From the NCBI GenBank assembly GCA_913062655.1, contig CAJXXO010000003.1:1-32390 (forward strand): a stretch of 32,390 nt of DNA, in the 5' to 3' direction. This document shows positions 17,568 through 27,192 of this stretch, in pieces. This DNA comes from an uncultured Bacteroidota bacterium (GTDB lineage Bacteria > Bacteroidota > Bacteroidia > Chitinophagales > S012-47). Numbering within the stretch: position 1 is the first letter of the stretch; every line of letters starts with the position of its first letter. Under the pieces are notes generated by a model that had not been told where the DNA came from, made no database searches, and was given only the letters and a program-made list of their open reading frames with translations. Both the position numbers and the translations under genes were made by a program.

Positions 17568-19862
17568 TTACATACTTCCGCCCGCTAAGAGTCGCTGCTT
17601 TTCTTGCGCATCCACCACTGCGATGGCGATCATATTGACAATTTCCCGCACAGAACTGCCCAATTGCAGTATATGCACCGGTTTCTTCATCCCCAACAAT
17701 ACGGGTCCAATGGCCTCTGCGTGGCCTACTTCCTGCAAGAGTTTGTAGGCGATATTGCCGGAAGACAGGTTCGGAAAGATCAGCGTGTTGGCGTCTCCAC
17801 CGATCAGATCGCTGAAGGGATAGTTGCTTACCAGCACTTCCTGGTTAAAGGCGAGGTTGGCTTGCATTTCTCCATCAGCGATAATCTCCGGGTGCCTTTC
17901 CTTCATCAGTTCTACGGCCTTGCGAATCTTCAGTGTCTCTTCATTTTCGATCGATCCGAAATTGCTGTACGACAAGAAGGCGATACGTGGCTTGATGTTG
18001 AACTGTTTCACCGCATTGGCCGATAGCATGGCAATTTGGTAGAGGCCTTCAGCATCGGGCTCAATATTGATGGTTGTATCCGATAGGAATATGGGTCCTT
18101 TCTGTGTGATCAGCATATACATGCCTGCTACCTTATAATCTGGCTTGTAGGTACCAATGATCTGCAGGGCCGGACGGACAGCATCGGCATACTTGCGGGT
18201 AAGGCCAGAGATAAAAGCATCGGCTTCCCCTACTTCCACCATCATGGCACCGAAGTGGTTGCGATCGCGCATGGCCTTTTTCGCCTCATACAAGTTGTAC
18301 CCCCTTCGCTTCCGCTTTTCGAAGAAGATTTCTCCATATTCGTAGCGCTTCAGCCGGTTTTCTTCCGCTCGCGGATCGATGATTTTGACCTTGCCTAAGT
18401 CTAGCTGATGCTCTTCCATGATGCGAGCGATGCGTTCTTCATTCCCCAGCAATATTGGCTCGGCAATGCCATCATCTCGCACGATCTGGGCCGCTTTTAG
18501 GATTTTATAATTATCGGCCTCGGCAAATACCACACGTTTAGGCTGGCGTTTGGCCCGCTGCATTACCACCCGGATCGCTTGGGCCTCCAGTCCCAGGCGC
18601 TTGCGTAGCTCAGCGGCATAGGCGTCCCAGTCGGTAATGTCGTGTCGGGCTGCCCCACTCTCCATAGCTGCCTTGGCTACGGCAGGGGCTACTGTTTCGA
18701 GCAGGCGGGGGTCCATAGGCTTCGGGATGATATATTCTTTACCGAACTGCAAGTTCTTAGTGTCGTAGGCCATATTGACCAACTCCGGTACCGGTTGCTT
18801 GGCCAGGTCGGCCAGCGCACGAACTGCGGCCAATTTCATCTGCTCATTGATCTCTGTGGCGTGTACATCCAATGCTCCGCGAAAGATGTATGGAAAGCCC
18901 AGCACATTATTTACCTGATTTGGATAGTCGGAGCGGCCGGTAGCCATCAACACATCAGACCGGGTTTGTACAGCCAGCTCATAGCTGATTTCAGGAGTGG
19001 GGTTGGCGAGGGCGAAAACGATGGGGTTCTCGGCCATTGAGGCCAACATCGATGCAGACACGATGTCTCCTTTGGATAAGCCCAGGAACACATCGGCTCC
19101 TTGCATAGCATCGGACAGCTCGTGGAGGTCGCGGTCAGTGGCAAAGAGGGACTTGTACTCGTCCAGGTTGTCTCTGTCCTTTCGTATTACCCCCTTGCTA
19201 TCCAGCATGACGATGTGCGCTCGCTGTACGCCAAGCGCCTGAAACAATTTGGCACAAGAAATGGCGGAGGCACCTGCTCCTGATACCACGACTGTAATGT
19301 CTTCTATCTTCTTGTTGACCAACTCCAGGGCATTCAACAGGGCGGCACCGCTAATGATGGCTGTGCCGTGCTGGTCATCGTGCATGACGGGGATGTTGAG
19401 CTCTTCCTTGAGGCGCTTCTCGATCTCAAAGCAATCGGGGCCTTTTATGTCCTCCAGGTTGATGCCTCCGAAGGTGGGCTCCAGCGCCTTGACCACCGAA
19501 ATAAAATGCTCAATGTCACGTGCATTCAACTCCAGGTCGAACACATCAATGTCGGCAAACTTTTTGAACAGCACCCCTTTCCCTTCCATCACCGGCTTGG
19601 AGGCCTCCGGCCCAATGTCACCCAGTCCCAGCACGGCAGTGCCGTTGGAAATAACGGCTACCAAATTGCTTTTGGCGGTATAGTCGTAGACTTTTTCAGG
19701 GTGCTCGGCAATTTCAAGGCAAGGCTCTGCCACACCCGGTGAATAGGCAAGTGCCAGATCACGCTGTGAATTCGTGGATTTGGTCGGTACGACCTCAATT
19801 TTGCCCGGTTTGCCGTGCGCATGATAGTCCAATGCGTCTTGCTTCCTAATCTTCTTCCCCAT
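17568..19862 (-). CDS. maeB: NADP-dependent malic enzyme with C-terminal phosphotransacetylase-like domain
   Basis: LALAYSPGVAEPCLEI, PVMHDDQHGTAIISGAALLNAL, VVVSGAGASAISCAKLF, ATGRSDYPNQVNNVLGFPYIFRGALD. C-terminal half resembles phosphate acetyltransferase, e.g. GEADAFISGLTRKYADAVRPALQIIG. Confidence 0.95.
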   Translation of the reverse strand: MGKKIRKQDALDYHAHGKPGKIEVVPTKSTNSQRDLALAYSPGVAEPCLEIAEHPEKVYDYTAKSNLVAVISNGTAVLGLGDIGPEASKPVMEGKGVLFKKFADIDVFDLELNARDIEHFISVVKALEPTFGGINLEDIKGPDCFEIEKRLKEELNIPVMHDDQHGTAIISGAALLNALELVNKKIEDITVVVSGAGASAISCAKLFQALGVQRAHIVMLDSKGVIRKDRDNLDEYKSLFATDRDLHELSDAMQGADVFLGLSKGDIVSASMLASMAENPIVFALANPTPEISYELAVQTRSDVLMATGRSDYPNQVNNVLGFPYIFRGALDVHATEINEQMKLAAVRALADLAKQPVPELVNMAYDTKNLQFGKEYIIPKPMDPRLLETVAPAVAKAAMESGAARHDITDWDAYAAELRKRLGLEAQAIRVVMQRAKRQPKRVVFAEADNYKILKAAQIVRDDGIAEPILLGNEERIARIMEEHQLDLGKVKIIDPRAEENRLKRYEYGEIFFEKRKRRGYNLYEAKKAMRDRNHFGAMMVEVGEADAFISGLTRKYADAVRPALQIIGTYKPDYKVAGMYMLITQKGPIFLSDTTINIEPDAEGLYQIAMLSANAVKQFNIKPRIAFLSYSNFGSIENEETLKIRKAVELMKERHPEIIADGEMQANLAFNQEVLVSNYPFSDLIGGDANTLIFPNLSSGNIAYKLLQEVGHAEAIGPVLLGMKKPVHILQLGSSVREIVNMIAIAVVDAQEKQRLLAGGSM

Positions 19863-19880
19863 ACATCAAGGCTTATGCGT

Positions 19881-19888
19881 CAAATGTA
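19881..19888 (-). promoter_or_regulatory. Possible -7 element (TACATTTG) upstream of the malic enzyme gene
   Basis: Plus-strand CAAATGTA about 18 nt upstream of the ATG. The -33 box is poorly placed. Confidence 0.4.
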
Positions 19889-19954
19889 AGTAAATCGCCC
19901 GCGTTCCATCGCTGACAATCGACTTTGGTATTGGTGTAGTGACTATTATATGCG

Positions 19955-20332
19955 TCAATCAAATAGCTCTTCATCGCGGATTACCATTAATATGGCAGAT
20001 TGCGGTACGATGACATATTTCTCGTTGTTGAACTCAATCTCGTAGGCGTGTTTGGAAAGATATACGGCCAGGTCACCTTCCTGTGCCTGTAGGGGGAGGT
20101 ATCGCACGCGGTGCTCCGGGTCTTTCCAGGGTTCATCATCTTCATTGGAGCTTATAGGGTAGCCCGGACCGGCTTTGATCACATAGCCGGAGTGTATCTT
20201 TTCACTGTCGTGAACTGTAGGAGGCAAATACAAGCCGGAGCGGGTGCGTGTGGTAGCCTCTTTGGGCTTGATCAACAGCCGGTCTCCAATCACAATAAAA
20301 CGATCAAAAGTATCTACTTCCAAATTGGCCAT
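19955..20332 (-). CDS. GroES-like co-chaperonin, divergent paralogue
   Basis: GDRLLIKPKEATTRTRSGLYLPPTV, VIKAGPG, GDLAVYLSKHAYEIEFNNEKYVIVPQSAILMVI match the GroES fold. No groEL adjacent. Confidence 0.82.
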   Translation of the reverse strand: MANLEVDTFDRFIVIGDRLLIKPKEATTRTRSGLYLPPTVHDSEKIHSGYVIKAGPGYPISSNEDDEPWKDPEHRVRYLPLQAQEGDLAVYLSKHAYEIEFNNEKYVIVPQSAILMVIRDEELFD

Positions 20333-20361
20333 AGCTTCTCCGCTTAGGTGAAATGAGGGCG

Positions 20362-20369
20362 CAAATTTA
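20362..20369 (-). promoter_or_regulatory. Possible -7 element (TAAATTTG) upstream of the GroES-like gene
   Basis: Plus-strand CAAATTTA about 30 nt upstream of the ATG. Overlaps the DUF4837 stop codon. Confidence 0.35.
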
Positions 20370-21497
20370 GCGTACGTATTTGATTGTGGACAGCAGCGCT
20401 TCGTATTCGCGAATCAATCTCCGTTTATCCGAGCCGGCTGCATAAATGAACCCATCGACCATGATCAGATGAGTGGAATCAGGGGTATAAAAAGTGGCAT
20501 TGATGAAGGGCCCTCCCATAAAAGGTAAGTCCAGGCGCCACAGTCCGCGGCTGACCAGCGCATCGACCTCGCCATATTGTTGTTGTTCCTGAAATAGCGG
20601 GCGTACAATATCCGTGTAAGGATGGTAACTGCTGTCTTTTCCCATTATGTGTCGTGCCAGCAGGTTGTCTCGAAGAATAAACGGATAGTCGGTGACCGGC
20701 TGTTCGTCCAGGGCAGGATTGGTCAGCTTGGATTCATCCAGGTTGTCTTCTACATCGTAGCTGCGTACCAACCAGTCACGTTTGATTTGCTTCGTCAGGT
20801 TTTCCTGCTTATCAATTACCGCCTCCTCTGCGCGGACCCAGATGAAGGAGTCATTTTTCGCCATTACCGAGTAGTCGCCCGGCATATCCATGGAAAAGTG
20901 CATGTGCGCTGCGACATGTTCAGTAAAGCGGGCCAGTTTCTTACCGCCCAGGAGGAGCTTTTTCAGCCGTTTGTTTTCGTGTTCCTTCACGGTATTGACG
21001 AGCTTATGCTTGTGTTCCAATACTCGTTCGATCAGGATTTCCCGGGTCGGGGCAAAGAGGTAAAGCACAAGCTGGGGCTTGCTATACTTGTTGCGCTCCA
21101 CGGCAAAGAAGAGTTCGTCATCCCGGTAGGCTTGCTGGAAGAGGTCTTTACCAATGGCTTGCTGTACCTTCAGACTGATGTCGCTCTTTTCTTCCAGAAT
21201 ACCGACAAACGCCAATTGCCGGTATTTGCCAAAGAGGTCAGGGGCGTTGCTGTAGCGCTTCCATTCCCGGATTTTGATGGGCAACAGAGGCTCATATAAT
21301 TGGGGTAAGCCAGGATAGGGCTCAAAAAAAGCATAGATAAGCATGCTATCAAAGTCGGTCTGAAAGTCGATGTCATCGACAATGATCATCACCTCATCAA
21401 GATCGCCACCAGAGGTAGGCAGGCGATCCTCTGCTTCATCGGGAGCGCAGGCGGTGCTCCCGATCAAAAGGCTCAGTACGATCCACCAAAAACGCAT
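20367..21497 (-). CDS. DUF4837 family lipoprotein
   Basis: Lipobox LLIGSTAC. Domain with VMIIVDDIDFQTDFDSMLIYAFFEPYPGLPQLYEPLLPI and FIWVRAEEAV; family recognised from memory. Confidence 0.75.
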   Translation of the reverse strand: MRFWWIVLSLLIGSTACAPDEAEDRLPTSGGDLDEVMIIVDDIDFQTDFDSMLIYAFFEPYPGLPQLYEPLLPIKIREWKRYSNAPDLFGKYRQLAFVGILEEKSDISLKVQQAIGKDLFQQAYRDDELFFAVERNKYSKPQLVLYLFAPTREILIERVLEHKHKLVNTVKEHENKRLKKLLLGGKKLARFTEHVAAHMHFSMDMPGDYSVMAKNDSFIWVRAEEAVIDKQENLTKQIKRDWLVRSYDVEDNLDESKLTNPALDEQPVTDYPFILRDNLLARHIMGKDSSYHPYTDIVRPLFQEQQQYGEVDALVSRGLWRLDLPFMGGPFINATFYTPDSTHLIMVDGFIYAAGSDKRRLIREYEALLSTIKYVR

Positions 21498-23101
21498 CAG
21501 ATGGCTACTTTGAGGATATAACCCGGTTTAAGTACACCTACATCGGTGATGTTATTCATGCGCTTCAGATCCTCCACCGTATTCTTTGGGTACTTCTTTG
21601 TCAGGTCCCAGAGGGTGTCCCCTTTCTTTATGGTGTAGTGGATAATCTGCTTGTTCTTGTCTACCTGCGAACGAGAAGCAGTCGATTGGGCAGCGGCTGT
21701 GGTTTCTTGCTTTTGGGCTGCGATCGATTGTTTTTGGGCAGGGCTCAGCTTGTCAATGTTGCGATATTGATCAACCTCCTCATCCGGCACATACACTTTT
21801 AGTTGCTGTCCGGCATAAATGCGACTGCCACGAATATTATTCCACAGCTTAAGGTCCCGAATACTTACATCATACCACTCCGCAATAAAGCCGAGGTTGT
21901 CGCCCGATTTGATCGTATATACCAATTTGGTTTTGCCTTCTGTATTGGGGGTGTAATTGCTATAGTAGTTGGATCGGTTTTTGGCGGCATTCTTAGCGGC
22001 ATACGACTTAGCCGAGGTAAATTGCGGTGTGCTGTTGGCAGGCGCTTCCGGCTTATCCGCTGCCGCCAGGTAAATGCTGTCGCGATATGTGTCGAAGGCT
22101 GCAATTTTCTCGAATGGTAGTTTCAGTGCATAGCCTTCCTTGGTGAATGGAATTACATTTCTGCGCAAGGCCGGATTGAAAAAGGACAACTCCTCCTCCG
22201 ACAGGTCGATGTAGTCCGATATCATTTTCAGGGGCAACTGCTGATGAATCATGAGGGTGTCGGTGGATACCAGATCGAAGTCGGGCATCATCGGCACAAT
22301 GTTGTGGTCTTCGTAGTAATTCATCACATAGGTAGCTGCAATAAAGGCAGGTACATAGCCACGTGTTTCGCGCGGCAGATAGGGGCGAATCTCCCAGTAG
22401 GTGGTTTTGCCGCCACTTCTGCGTATGGCTTTATTCACATTACCCGGGCCACAATTGTAGGCGGCCAGTGCCATCGACCAGTTGCCATACAAGTCGTGTA
22501 AATCTTTGAGGAAGCGTGCAGCAGCATCTGCCGCCAGGTGAGGATCTCTCCTTTCATCCAGGTAACTGTTGATGCTGAGCCCATACAATCGGGCAGTCGG
22601 ATACATAAACTGCCACAACCCCGTAGCACCAACTCTTGACACTGCGTGAGGATTCAAGGCAGACTCAATCACAGGCAAATACTTGAGCTCCAGGGGCAGC
22701 TCGTATTTATCCAGTACTTCCTCAAAAATGGGAAAGTACAGGTGAGACAAGCCGACCATCTTCTGCACTTGCGACCTGCGATGCACGAGGTACATATCAA
22801 TGTATCTGCGCACCGTCTCGTTGTAAGTCAAATCAATAGGCGAAGGCAACAAGCTCAGCCGATAGGCATACACCGAATCCTCGAATACCGGTATGGAGTC
22901 GGGATCAATGTCTGCATATTGGGTGGTATCCAGGGTGAAAGCATTGGCATTCATCAATAACGAGGTGAGGCTATCGATCGCCTCCAGGATCATCTCGTTT
23001 TCTTCATCCTGTTGCAGGGTATCCGAAGCAGGACTTTGGGCAGCCGCCCAGGAAATCGTGCTTAGCCATACCAAGCTCATCAGCCAGTGTTTCCACTTCA
23101 T
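21497..23101 (-). CDS. MltD-like lytic transglycosylase with two LysM domains
   Basis: SLT motif PVIESALNPHAVSRVGATGLWQFMYPTARLYGL, ALAAYNCGPGNVNKAI. LysM repeats YTIKSGDNLGFIAEWYDVSIRDLKLWNNI and YTIKKGDTLWDLTKKYP. Confidence 0.93.
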   Translation of the reverse strand: MKWKHWLMSLVWLSTISWAAAQSPASDTLQQDEENEMILEAIDSLTSLLMNANAFTLDTTQYADIDPDSIPVFEDSVYAYRLSLLPSPIDLTYNETVRRYIDMYLVHRRSQVQKMVGLSHLYFPIFEEVLDKYELPLELKYLPVIESALNPHAVSRVGATGLWQFMYPTARLYGLSINSYLDERRDPHLAADAAARFLKDLHDLYGNWSMALAAYNCGPGNVNKAIRRSGGKTTYWEIRPYLPRETRGYVPAFIAATYVMNYYEDHNIVPMMPDFDLVSTDTLMIHQQLPLKMISDYIDLSEEELSFFNPALRRNVIPFTKEGYALKLPFEKIAAFDTYRDSIYLAAADKPEAPANSTPQFTSAKSYAAKNAAKNRSNYYSNYTPNTEGKTKLVYTIKSGDNLGFIAEWYDVSIRDLKLWNNIRGSRIYAGQQLKVYVPDEEVDQYRNIDKLSPAQKQSIAAQKQETTAAAQSTASRSQVDKNKQIIHYTIKKGDTLWDLTKKYPKNTVEDLKRMNNITDVGVLKPGYILKVAI

Positions 23102-23187
23102 GTACGTTGCTTTTCGGGGTCTATCAATTGCGTTGTTTACGGGAAGGTGGGCGGGTTTTCGGCCTTAGCCGACAAGGTCAAAAGGCG

Positions 23188-23400
23188 TTACTTTTTTTCC
23201 GTTTTGGTCTCATTTTCATTCATGCCTTCCTCAATCTCGCTCTTCACGGTCTTCTTGGCATCATTGAACTCTCGGATACCTTTACCAATACCACGCATCA
23301 GCTCAGGTATTTTTCGTCCACCAAACAATAGTAGAATGGCTAAAAGAATCAAGATCCATTCAGCGCCTCCAGGCAGACCCAACAATAAAATCGTTTGCAT
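23188..23400 (-). CDS. tatA: Sec-independent (Tat) translocase subunit TatA/TatE
   Basis: MQTILLLGLPGGAEWILILLAILLLFGGRKIPELMRGIGKGIREFNDAKK. ATG at 23400 preferred over 23445. Confidence 0.92.
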   Translation of the reverse strand: MQTILLLGLPGGAEWILILLAILLLFGGRKIPELMRGIGKGIREFNDAKKTVKSEIEEGMNENETKTEKK

Positions 23401-23417
23401 GCGGCAATAATTTTGCT

Positions 23418-23425
23418 CAAAGTTA
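23418..23425 (-). promoter_or_regulatory. Possible -7 element (TAACTTTG) upstream of tatA
   Basis: Plus-strand CAAAGTTA, 17 nt upstream of the tatA ATG. Supports the start at 23400. The -33 box is unclear. Confidence 0.4.
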
Positions 23426-23509
23426 GTGTGAATAAAGGACAACACAGATTTTATGTCCTGTAAGTCAGGGGGTAAACGTGCACCTCCGGTAAAAAGTGCA
23501 GCAACTATC

Positions 23510-24721
23510 TTATTGATAGAGCCACTGGGCCGGATTTAACAGTGTGGTTCCCTTCCAGATTTCCAGGTGTACCTCCGTGCTACCATCTTCTTTTTCAGTG
23601 AATGCCTTACCAATACGGTCTTTTGTGTTAACCGTTTCACCTTCGGCCACAAAAACCTCTTTCATATTCAGGTACACGGTAAAATACTCCCCATGGCTGA
23701 TGATAATGCCCCGATTGAAGGTAGGGTGGAAGAAGGTATTGGTAACCTTACCACTGTAAATGGCGCGTACAATGGCATTTTCCTCCGTAGCGATGTCAAC
23801 GCCATTGTTGTTGGTGTACACTCCTTTCAGCACGGGGTGGGCCTTTTTGCCAAAGCTACGCACCACGGTGCCCCGCTCTACCGGCCAGGGCAGTTTGCCT
23901 TTGTTGGCGGCAAAGGAGTTGCTAAGTGCAATAGCCTCTGGGGTAAGTCGATAGCCGCCACCGGCCTCCCGATTGGTGGAGCGGGCTTTCCTGGCCGCTT
24001 CTGCGATCATTTTTTCGATTTGCTTATTCAGCCTGGCTGCTTGCTCTTCATTTTTGCGCAGTTCCCGTTTGTAGAACTCTTCCTTTTCCTTGAACTGATT
24101 GGCCTTTTTGTCGAGTTGTCGTTGTTCTTGGGTCAGATGCTGCTGCTGGTCGCGGGCACTGGCTAATAGCGATTCCTGCTCGGCTTTCTTGTCTTCAATG
24201 CCGGCAATTTCGTCTTCCAACGACTCCATCGTCTGCCGGATGAGGGCCGCTTGCTGTTGCCGGTAGTCGCTATAGGCTTTCAGATAGCGCAATCGCTGAA
24301 AGGCGTCATTGAAGGTGTTGCTGGAGAAGAGAAAAAGTAGATTGCTGTAGTTGTTGTGGTTTACGTAGGTGTGGTATACCATTTTGGCATACTCAGCCTT
24401 GAGGTCTTCAATGTCATTTTCCAACGTTTGAATAACTGCGCGGCTTTCTGCGATCTGATTCTCGTAGGTGCGTATTTGCTGGCGGATATTCTGAATGATG
24501 GCTTCCCTTGTGTTGATCTGTTTTTTCAGGGTAACCAGTTCATTCAGGGTGAGAGACCGCTTTTCCTGCATCTGCTCCACCTGTTGTTTGGTGAAGGCGA
24601 TCTCTTTTTCGAGTTGTTGTTTTTTCGCCTTGAGTTCGTCAATATCCTGAGCAGGCAATAAGGGCGCCATTCCTAGCAGTAGGAACACCATTACCCCGAC
24701 CATTTTATTCAATGCGCTCAT
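23510..24721 (-). CDS. EnvC-like murein hydrolase activator, degenerate M23/LytM domain
   Basis: Signal peptide, long coiled coil (DELKAKKQQLEKEIAFTKQQVEQMQEKRS...), C-terminal LytM-like domain WPVERGTVVRSFGKKAHPVLKGVYTNNNGVDIATEENA. Confidence 0.9.
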   Translation of the reverse strand: MSALNKMVGVMVFLLLGMAPLLPAQDIDELKAKKQQLEKEIAFTKQQVEQMQEKRSLTLNELVTLKKQINTREAIIQNIRQQIRTYENQIAESRAVIQTLENDIEDLKAEYAKMVYHTYVNHNNYSNLLFLFSSNTFNDAFQRLRYLKAYSDYRQQQAALIRQTMESLEDEIAGIEDKKAEQESLLASARDQQQHLTQEQRQLDKKANQFKEKEEFYKRELRKNEEQAARLNKQIEKMIAEAARKARSTNREAGGGYRLTPEAIALSNSFAANKGKLPWPVERGTVVRSFGKKAHPVLKGVYTNNNGVDIATEENAIVRAIYSGKVTNTFFHPTFNRGIIISHGEYFTVYLNMKEVFVAEGETVNTKDRIGKAFTEKEDGSTEVHLEIWKGTTLLNPAQWLYQ

Positions 24722-25457
24722 AGTTGTCGCTCACCACAAAAGTGTACGTCAGATCCCGATCAAAACTGACCCGGCTAAAGTCCAGCTCTAAGCGATAGGC
24801 GGCTTCCGCCTGTGCTTCGACCAGTCGCTGATGGCTGAATAACCTCTCTTCCACCAGGGAATAGTCGCTGTAATCGATCTGCACCTGGCGTTGGTAGCGC
24901 AGGTCTTCGATCAGCAATCGGGCCACGGTAAAATTAACCGGATTGATGCGGACATTATTGCGAATGCTGTCTGATTCATACACAAGGCTATACTGATTGT
25001 CCACTATATCAACCTCCAATGCCTTGTGGTCGGTGTAAATGAGGCCGCCCGACACGAGAGATTGCAGCACGGAAAAGTCAAGGGGAGCCTGGTAGAGCCT
25101 TTCCAGATAACTGTATGGCTGGATTACATACTGCTTGTTGATACGGTCTAGTATTTTGATACTGTCCGGGGTGATGAGCACACGAGCCACCTCCAGCCCC
25201 AGGGCCGGTTTGATGGACATCCAGATGGCGCTGTCTTTTTGCATGCGCAGGTCGCCTTTGAAAGATGTCCGCTCCTCTGGGGTCTCGTATTCTATCTTAG
25301 CCTTGGCACGAATAGTTTTGTAGTCGACCTGTTGTTCACTTACCTCTTTCAGTAGTGTTTTTGGTCGCATGCGTTCCAGCTCTCCGGGAGCGGTTTTGGT
25401 GCCTTTACAAGCTACAGCCAGTCCGATCCACAACACCCACCACCATTTGCTATTCAT
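24705..25457 (-). CDS. DUF4292 family lipoprotein
   Basis: Lipobox GLAVAC. IRAKAKIEYETPEERTSFKGDLRMQKDSAIWMSIKPALGLEVARVLITPDSIKILDRINKQY. Confidence 0.82.
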   Translation of the reverse strand: MNSKWWWVLWIGLAVACKGTKTAPGELERMRPKTLLKEVSEQQVDYKTIRAKAKIEYETPEERTSFKGDLRMQKDSAIWMSIKPALGLEVARVLITPDSIKILDRINKQYVIQPYSYLERLYQAPLDFSVLQSLVSGGLIYTDHKALEVDIVDNQYSLVYESDSIRNNVRINPVNFTVARLLIEDLRYQRQVQIDYSDYSLVEERLFSHQRLVEAQAEAAYRLELDFSRVSFDRDLTYTFVVSDNYERIE

Positions 25458-27192
25458 ACAATTTCCGATTCTTGATCTTACCTTCCAGTTCTTTGGCTTC
25501 CCCTCCGGCCTCTAGCGCCCGGTTCCAATAATCCACCGCCTCATCTACTTCTCCCAGTTGGAAGAGTACATCGCCATAGTGCTCCAGGATGGCGGCACTG
25601 CTATCACCTCCGTTGTTGAGGGCTTTTTCGATCCATTGCCGGGCTTGTTCATACTGTCCTTTTTGGTACAGCACCCAGCCATAGGTGTCTTGAAAGGAAG
25701 AGTTGCCGGGCTCCAGTTCATTGGCCCTGCGCGCCATTTCTGCGCATTGGTCCAGATTCTTCTCGCGCAGCGACATGTAGTAGGCAAAATTATTCAGCAC
25801 ATAAGCATTATCCGGATTGCGCGATAGGCTTTCCGTGTAGCAACTGTCAGACGCTTCGTGCTGCCCCAGGGCATGATAGCTGTCGCCCAGTGCCGCATAT
25901 ACCTCGGCTACCAGTAGCGGGTTGGACCCTCCAATCAAGAGAGCTCGGTCCAGTACCAACAACGCATCCTCATGTTTTTTCTGTTGATTGAGGGCCACTC
26001 CATGTAAAAAATAGGGAAGGGCTTGGCTGGGGAACAGCACCATGGCCTCTTCTGAAATGTCAGCCAATTGCTCAAATTGATTGAGCTCTGCGTTGATGTA
26101 CATCACTTGCTCCCAAACCGAATAGACGCCCTCGTCCAGGGCCAGCGCTTCGTCATACTGCGCCAGCGCTTCTTTCTTTTTGCCCCCATTATACAGCAAG
26201 TCGCCATACATGGCAAAGGCCTTGGCCTCTTCGGGATGCGCTTCTACCATCAATTGTGCGAGTGAAAAAGCATCGGCTCTCCGGTTTTCGCTTACCTTGA
26301 TGATATCAATGTAGGTGAGTAGATGACTGATCTTCAGGTCAAGAGGGAGGTTAGGGTCTCCAAAAGCGGTCTCAATGTAGGCCCAGTATTTATCCTGTTC
26401 GCCTGCATTTCGGTAGAAGTTAGCCAGCGAAAGGGCTGCGTAGGGATTGTCTGGGTCGCGCTCGATCAGTTGCTGATAAGCCTCCAATGCTTTGTCGGGG
26501 CGACCTACGGCCTCATACATTTCACCTAAGATGCCATAATAGCGGCCATCATTGGGATTGGCTTCAATGAGCTTGTTGATCTCCTTCGCTGCATTGTCAA
26601 TATCCTTGATCGACAGGTAGAGGCGGTGCTTGTGCAGCACAACTTGCTCTTCCAGCCCGATCTGCTGCTCCAGCTTGTCGTAGGTGGCAATAGCCTTCAG
26701 GATATCACCCGTGCGTTCATAGAGGTAGGCACGTTCAAAGTAATAGCCGGTATTCTTTGGGTAGTCTTCATTGAGCTGTGTGTAGAGGGCGAGGGATTGC
26801 TTCCACTTGCCAAAAGCCTGGTAAAGTTTGGCATTGAGCTCCAGGTAATACTGATTGTCCGGATCCAGCTCCAGCGCTTGTGAGGCATAGAGGCCGGCTG
26901 TTTCCTTCTCTTTCCTTTCCAGGTAAATGCGAGCCAACTCAAAGTGCGCGGCATCATTGTCCGGATCCTTGTCGACCACTTTCAAAAACAGCTCTTCTGC
27001 CTTATCCATATCACCCTTGGCCTTAGCCTTTAGGGCCTCATGGAAGGCTTTCAGCCCATCCCGTCCCGGAGCTTTCAGGTTGTCCGGCATGTCTACTCCT
27101 TCAAAAGAGTAGGTCACCGGTTGTGATGCCTTCGGTCCGGCACAAGCGGCTAGCAAGCTGATCAATACTCCTACTACAACGGCTATTCTCAT
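25450..27192 (-). CDS. TPR-repeat lipoprotein
   Basis: Lipobox SLLAAC. Repeated TPR motifs such as AEELFLKVVDKDPDNDAAHFELARIYLERKEKETAGLYASQALELDPDN. Confidence 0.9.
   Translation of the reverse strand: MRIAVVVGVLISLLAACAGPKASQPVTYSFEGVDMPDNLKAPGRDGLKAFHEALKAKAKGDMDKAEELFLKVVDKDPDNDAAHFELARIYLERKEKETAGLYASQALELDPDNQYYLELNAKLYQAFGKWKQSLALYTQLNEDYPKNTGYYFERAYLYERTGDILKAIATYDKLEQQIGLEEQVVLHKHRLYLSIKDIDNAAKEINKLIEANPNDGRYYGILGEMYEAVGRPDKALEAYQQLIERDPDNPYAALSLANFYRNAGEQDKYWAYIETAFGDPNLPLDLKISHLLTYIDIIKVSENRRADAFSLAQLMVEAHPEEAKAFAMYGDLLYNGGKKKEALAQYDEALALDEGVYSVWEQVMYINAELNQFEQLADISEEAMVLFPSQALPYFLHGVALNQQKKHEDALLVLDRALLIGGSNPLLVAEVYAALGDSYHALGQHEASDSCYTESLSRNPDNAYVLNNFAYYMSLREKNLDQCAEMARRANELEPGNSSFQDTYGWVLYQKGQYEQARQWIEKALNNGGDSSAAILEHYGDVLFQLGEVDEAVDYWNRALEAGGEAKELEGKIKNRKLYE

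Noticed and set aside
20622-21299. 225-aa ORF antisense to DUF4837
   Set aside because: Antisense shadow with no domain features.
23436-23459. AGGACA-N12-TGTCCT inverted repeat upstream of tatA
   Set aside because: Six-bp arms with a long spacer are weak, and there is no T run to support a terminator.
23505-23519. Small hairpin CTATC-TTATT-GATAG at the envC stop codon
   Set aside because: Five-bp AT-rich stem overlapping the stop; too weak to call a terminator.
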